A stretch of 64,000 bases of DNA from Brevundimonas intermedia (GTDB lineage: Bacteria; Pseudomonadota; Alphaproteobacteria; Caulobacterales; Caulobacteraceae). The notes beneath the pieces are model-generated. The model had not been told where the DNA came from, searched no databases, and saw only the letters and a list, made by a program, of their open reading frames with translations. The stretch spans positions 25,974 to 89,973 of the forward strand of contig NZ_SPVH01000004.1 of assembly GCF_004614235.1 (NCBI RefSeq), in the 5' to 3' direction. The position numbers were made by a program, and so were the translations under genes. This document shows positions 62,173 to 64,000 of this stretch, piece by piece (position 1 is the stretch's first letter; every line of letters begins with the position of its first letter).

Positions 62173-62876
62173 CACTCAGGCCGACGCCCGTCAAAGAGCG
62201 CGCGAAATGCCACCTCCGCCGTCAACCAGTCCTCCGGCGTGTCGATGTCATGAACCCGCCATCTCGGAAGCGCGATAGGCATGGAGTGGGACGCGAAAAC
62301 AGGAAGCTCTTCGATAAACGCAAGCGAATCACCAAAATAGAACTGGCCCGCGTCGTGCCAAGCTTCTTCGAGATCCTGCGACCTCGTGGTGCGATACTCC
62401 GGATATAGCATTTCTACGCCGCCCGAAGGCATTTGACGCAAAGCCCGTTGTATAGGGTAGGGGTAGCTTGAAGCGGCGAAGGCATAGCGGAAGCCTCCCT
62501 CCTCGATCGCCTGCCATCCCTTTTTCAGATCGTCGGGCTGCAGAAACGGTGCGGTAGGGTAGATGCAACAGGCGTGGCTCACCAGCGCCCCTTCGGCCGA
62601 CTGAACATGCCGAAGCGCATGTGATACGACCGGCTTGGTCGGCGTATAGTCGTCCGCCAGTTCGGCAGGGCGAAGAAACGGGACTGTGGCACCTTCCTCG
62701 ATAGCAATAGTTGCGATTTCTTCGTCGTCGGTCGAAACAATAACTTGATCGAAAAGTTCACTTGCGAGAGCGGCCTCAATTGACCAGGCGATCATAGGGC
62801 GGCCCCCAAACAGCCGAATATTCTTTCGAGGGATGCGCTTTGACCCCCCACGCGCGGGGATGACAGCTATACGCAT
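62172..62876 (-). CDS. pseF: PseF: CMP-pseudaminic acid cytidylyltransferase
   Basis: Activates pseudaminic acid with CTP; 234 aa. The nucleotide loop is IPARGGSKRIPRKNIRLFGGRPMIAW (about 5-30), followed by VIVSTDDEEIA and ATVPFLRP, then YPTAPFLQPDDL, all typical of PseF/NeuA. It starts 1 bp after the pseC stop and its own stop shares a base with the pseG start. Confidence 0.95.
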   Translation of the reverse strand: MRIAVIPARGGSKRIPRKNIRLFGGRPMIAWSIEAALASELFDQVIVSTDDEEIATIAIEEGATVPFLRPAELADDYTPTKPVVSHALRHVQSAEGALVSHACCIYPTAPFLQPDDLKKGWQAIEEGGFRYAFAASSYPYPIQRALRQMPSGGVEMLYPEYRTTRSQDLEEAWHDAGQFYFGDSLAFIEELPVFASHSMPIALPRWRVHDIDTPEDWLTAEVAFRALFDGRRPE

Positions 62877-62877
62877 C

Positions 62878-64000
62878 TCAAATGCTCAGCTTCCGTACTG
62901 CGTCGATCACCGTCGCGACATCGCCATCGGTCATGGCCGGGAAAAGCGGGATGCTGAGCGCCCGCTCATAATAACGTTCCGCGTCAGGATAATCGCCGAT
63001 CTGGGTCGAGAAGTGATCGCGATACCAAGGTTGTAGGTGAACGGGAATATAATGCACCTGAGTGCCCACACCAGCATGGCGAAGCTGCGCCATGACATCG
63101 CTTCGGCTCTTGCCGAGCGATGAAAAGTCGACTTGCAGAACAAACAGGTGATAACAGACTGACTGTTCAGCGACATGAGGCAATGTCAACCACTCCAGAC
63201 CAGCCAAACCCTTGTGGTAGGCGTCTACAATCTGCTGGCGGCGTATGCAGAAACCATCCAGTTTCGCGAGTTGCGAAAGCCCCAACGCCGCCTGCAACTC
63301 AGTCATTCGATAGTTGTAGCCCAGCATTTGCTGTTCATAGAACCATGGTCCAGGGGCTTTCGCCATCTGCTCGGGCGCACGTTCGAGACCGTGGGAGCGA
63401 AGCAGCACCATGCGGTCATACAGGGCGCGATCGTTCGTCGTGATCGCGCCGCCTTCACCTGTGGTCATAGTCTTGACGGGGTGGAACGAGAAAACTGTAG
63501 CGTCCGAATAGCGACAATCGCCAACTTGACCGCCATCCGGATATTGTGAGCCGATGGCGTGGGCGGCGTCCTCCACCACGCGCAACCCATGCTCCGTGGC
63601 TACGGCCTGAAAACGCTTCATGTCAGCCGGTAGCCCAGCAAAGTGGACGGGCGCGATAACCCCCGTCGCATCATTGATCGCCCGGGCGGCGGCTTCCGGG
63701 TCCAGGTTCAGAGTGCGCGCATCAATGTCGGCGAAGCGCGGCGTGATGCCCGCGTAAGCCATCGCGTTTGAAGTCGCGACGAAAGTGTTTGGGCTGGTGA
63801 TCCCTTCCCGCCCTTCCAACTGCATGGCGGCGTAGGCAACATGAAGCGCAGCTGTCGCGTTTGCCAAGACCAGACAGTGCTCAGCCCCGACACGGGCAGC
63901 CAACTTTGACTCGAACTCTGAGATGCGCTCGCCCTGCGTCAGGAGAGGCGACCTTAGCGCTGCGACAACGGCAGCCTCGTCGGCGTCGTCGATCCACTGT
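62878..64000 (-). CDS. pseC: PseC: PLP-dependent 4-aminotransferase (partial, N-terminus off the right edge)
   Basis: Transfers an amino group from Glu to C4 of the PseB product. About 373 residues are present; the open frame continues to the window edge, where it reads QWIDDADEAAVVAALRSPLLTQG, so only a few N-terminal residues are missing. DegT/DnrJ/EryC1 family. The PLP Lys is in FSFHPVKTMTTGEGGA, and EDAAHAIGSQYPD and HYIPVHLQPWYR are further family marks. First visible gene of the operon; any promoter lies outside. Confidence 0.93.
   Translation of the reverse strand, partial: QWIDDADEAAVVAALRSPLLTQGERISEFESKLAARVGAEHCLVLANATAALHVAYAAMQLEGREGITSPNTFVATSNAMAYAGITPRFADIDARTLNLDPEAAARAINDATGVIAPVHFAGLPADMKRFQAVATEHGLRVVEDAAHAIGSQYPDGGQVGDCRYSDATVFSFHPVKTMTTGEGGAITTNDRALYDRMVLLRSHGLERAPEQMAKAPGPWFYEQQMLGYNYRMTELQAALGLSQLAKLDGFCIRRQQIVDAYHKGLAGLEWLTLPHVAEQSVCYHLFVLQVDFSSLGKSRSDVMAQLRHAGVGTQVHYIPVHLQPWYRDHFSTQIGDYPDAERYYERALSIPLFPAMTDGDVATVIDAVRKLSI

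Overview
The window looks like the chromosome of a Caulobacteraceae alphaproteobacterium, most probably Brevundimonas. The reasons are very high GC with strong third-position bias, the Caulobacter-type repair protein MmcB, DUF2794 and NifU/IscU-like homologues typical of alphaproteobacteria, one CtrA-like box, and CTCCCC/GGGGAG-type interspersed palindromes. The genus is an inference; no rRNA is present.

Layout. (1) 1-14,800 is an accessory, metal-related block. It holds a czcCBA RND efflux operon with the pump cut by the left edge, a small His-rich exported protein, a badly frameshifted CDF cation transporter, and a MerR-type promoter driving an accessory lspA plus a frameshifted MAPEG gene. 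A PbrR/CadR-like MerR regulator, a CYP152-type P450 peroxygenase, a dihydrolipoamide dehydrogenase, a cytochrome c-FTR1 permease, a Fic protein with an elaborate leader, and arsH follow. The block ends at a tRNA-Gly(GCC) gene, a plausible integration site. (2) 15,000-45,150 is ordinary core chromosome: dehydrogenases, isoaspartyl peptidase, two histidine kinases, M16, M17 and trypsin-like peptidases, rlmN, thpR, mmcB, yidD-thrS, galE and an argB-nucleotidase-dapD operon. REP-like palindromes and one unusual low-GC nested-hairpin element (23,470-23,635) lie between genes. (3) 45,261-64,000 is a surface-glycan or glycoprotein locus of lower GC. A rightward set encodes a GT4 glycosyltransferase, two KpsS/KpsC-like transferases (one apparently starting at CTG), a PhyH-type oxygenase and an alpha/beta hydrolase with a TPR-like tail. 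It converges on leftward pseB and on a seven-gene, mostly overlapping operon: pseC-pseF-pseG-(ATP-grasp)-(SDR)-pseI-(1008-aa helical-repeat/glycosyltransferase).

How they work together. PseB, PseC, PseG, PseI and PseF make CMP-pseudaminic acid from UDP-GlcNAc. The PseH acetyltransferase is not in the window. The ATP-grasp and SDR proteins sit inside the operon and probably decorate the sugar or its precursor. The large helical-repeat transferase and the Kps-like transferases are candidates to place it on flagellin or another surface acceptor. The most striking signal is a pair of ten-base G tracts in pseG, 46 bp apart and both now in frame. That is the hallmark of a phase-variable contingency locus, and slippage would also uncouple translation of the four genes downstream.
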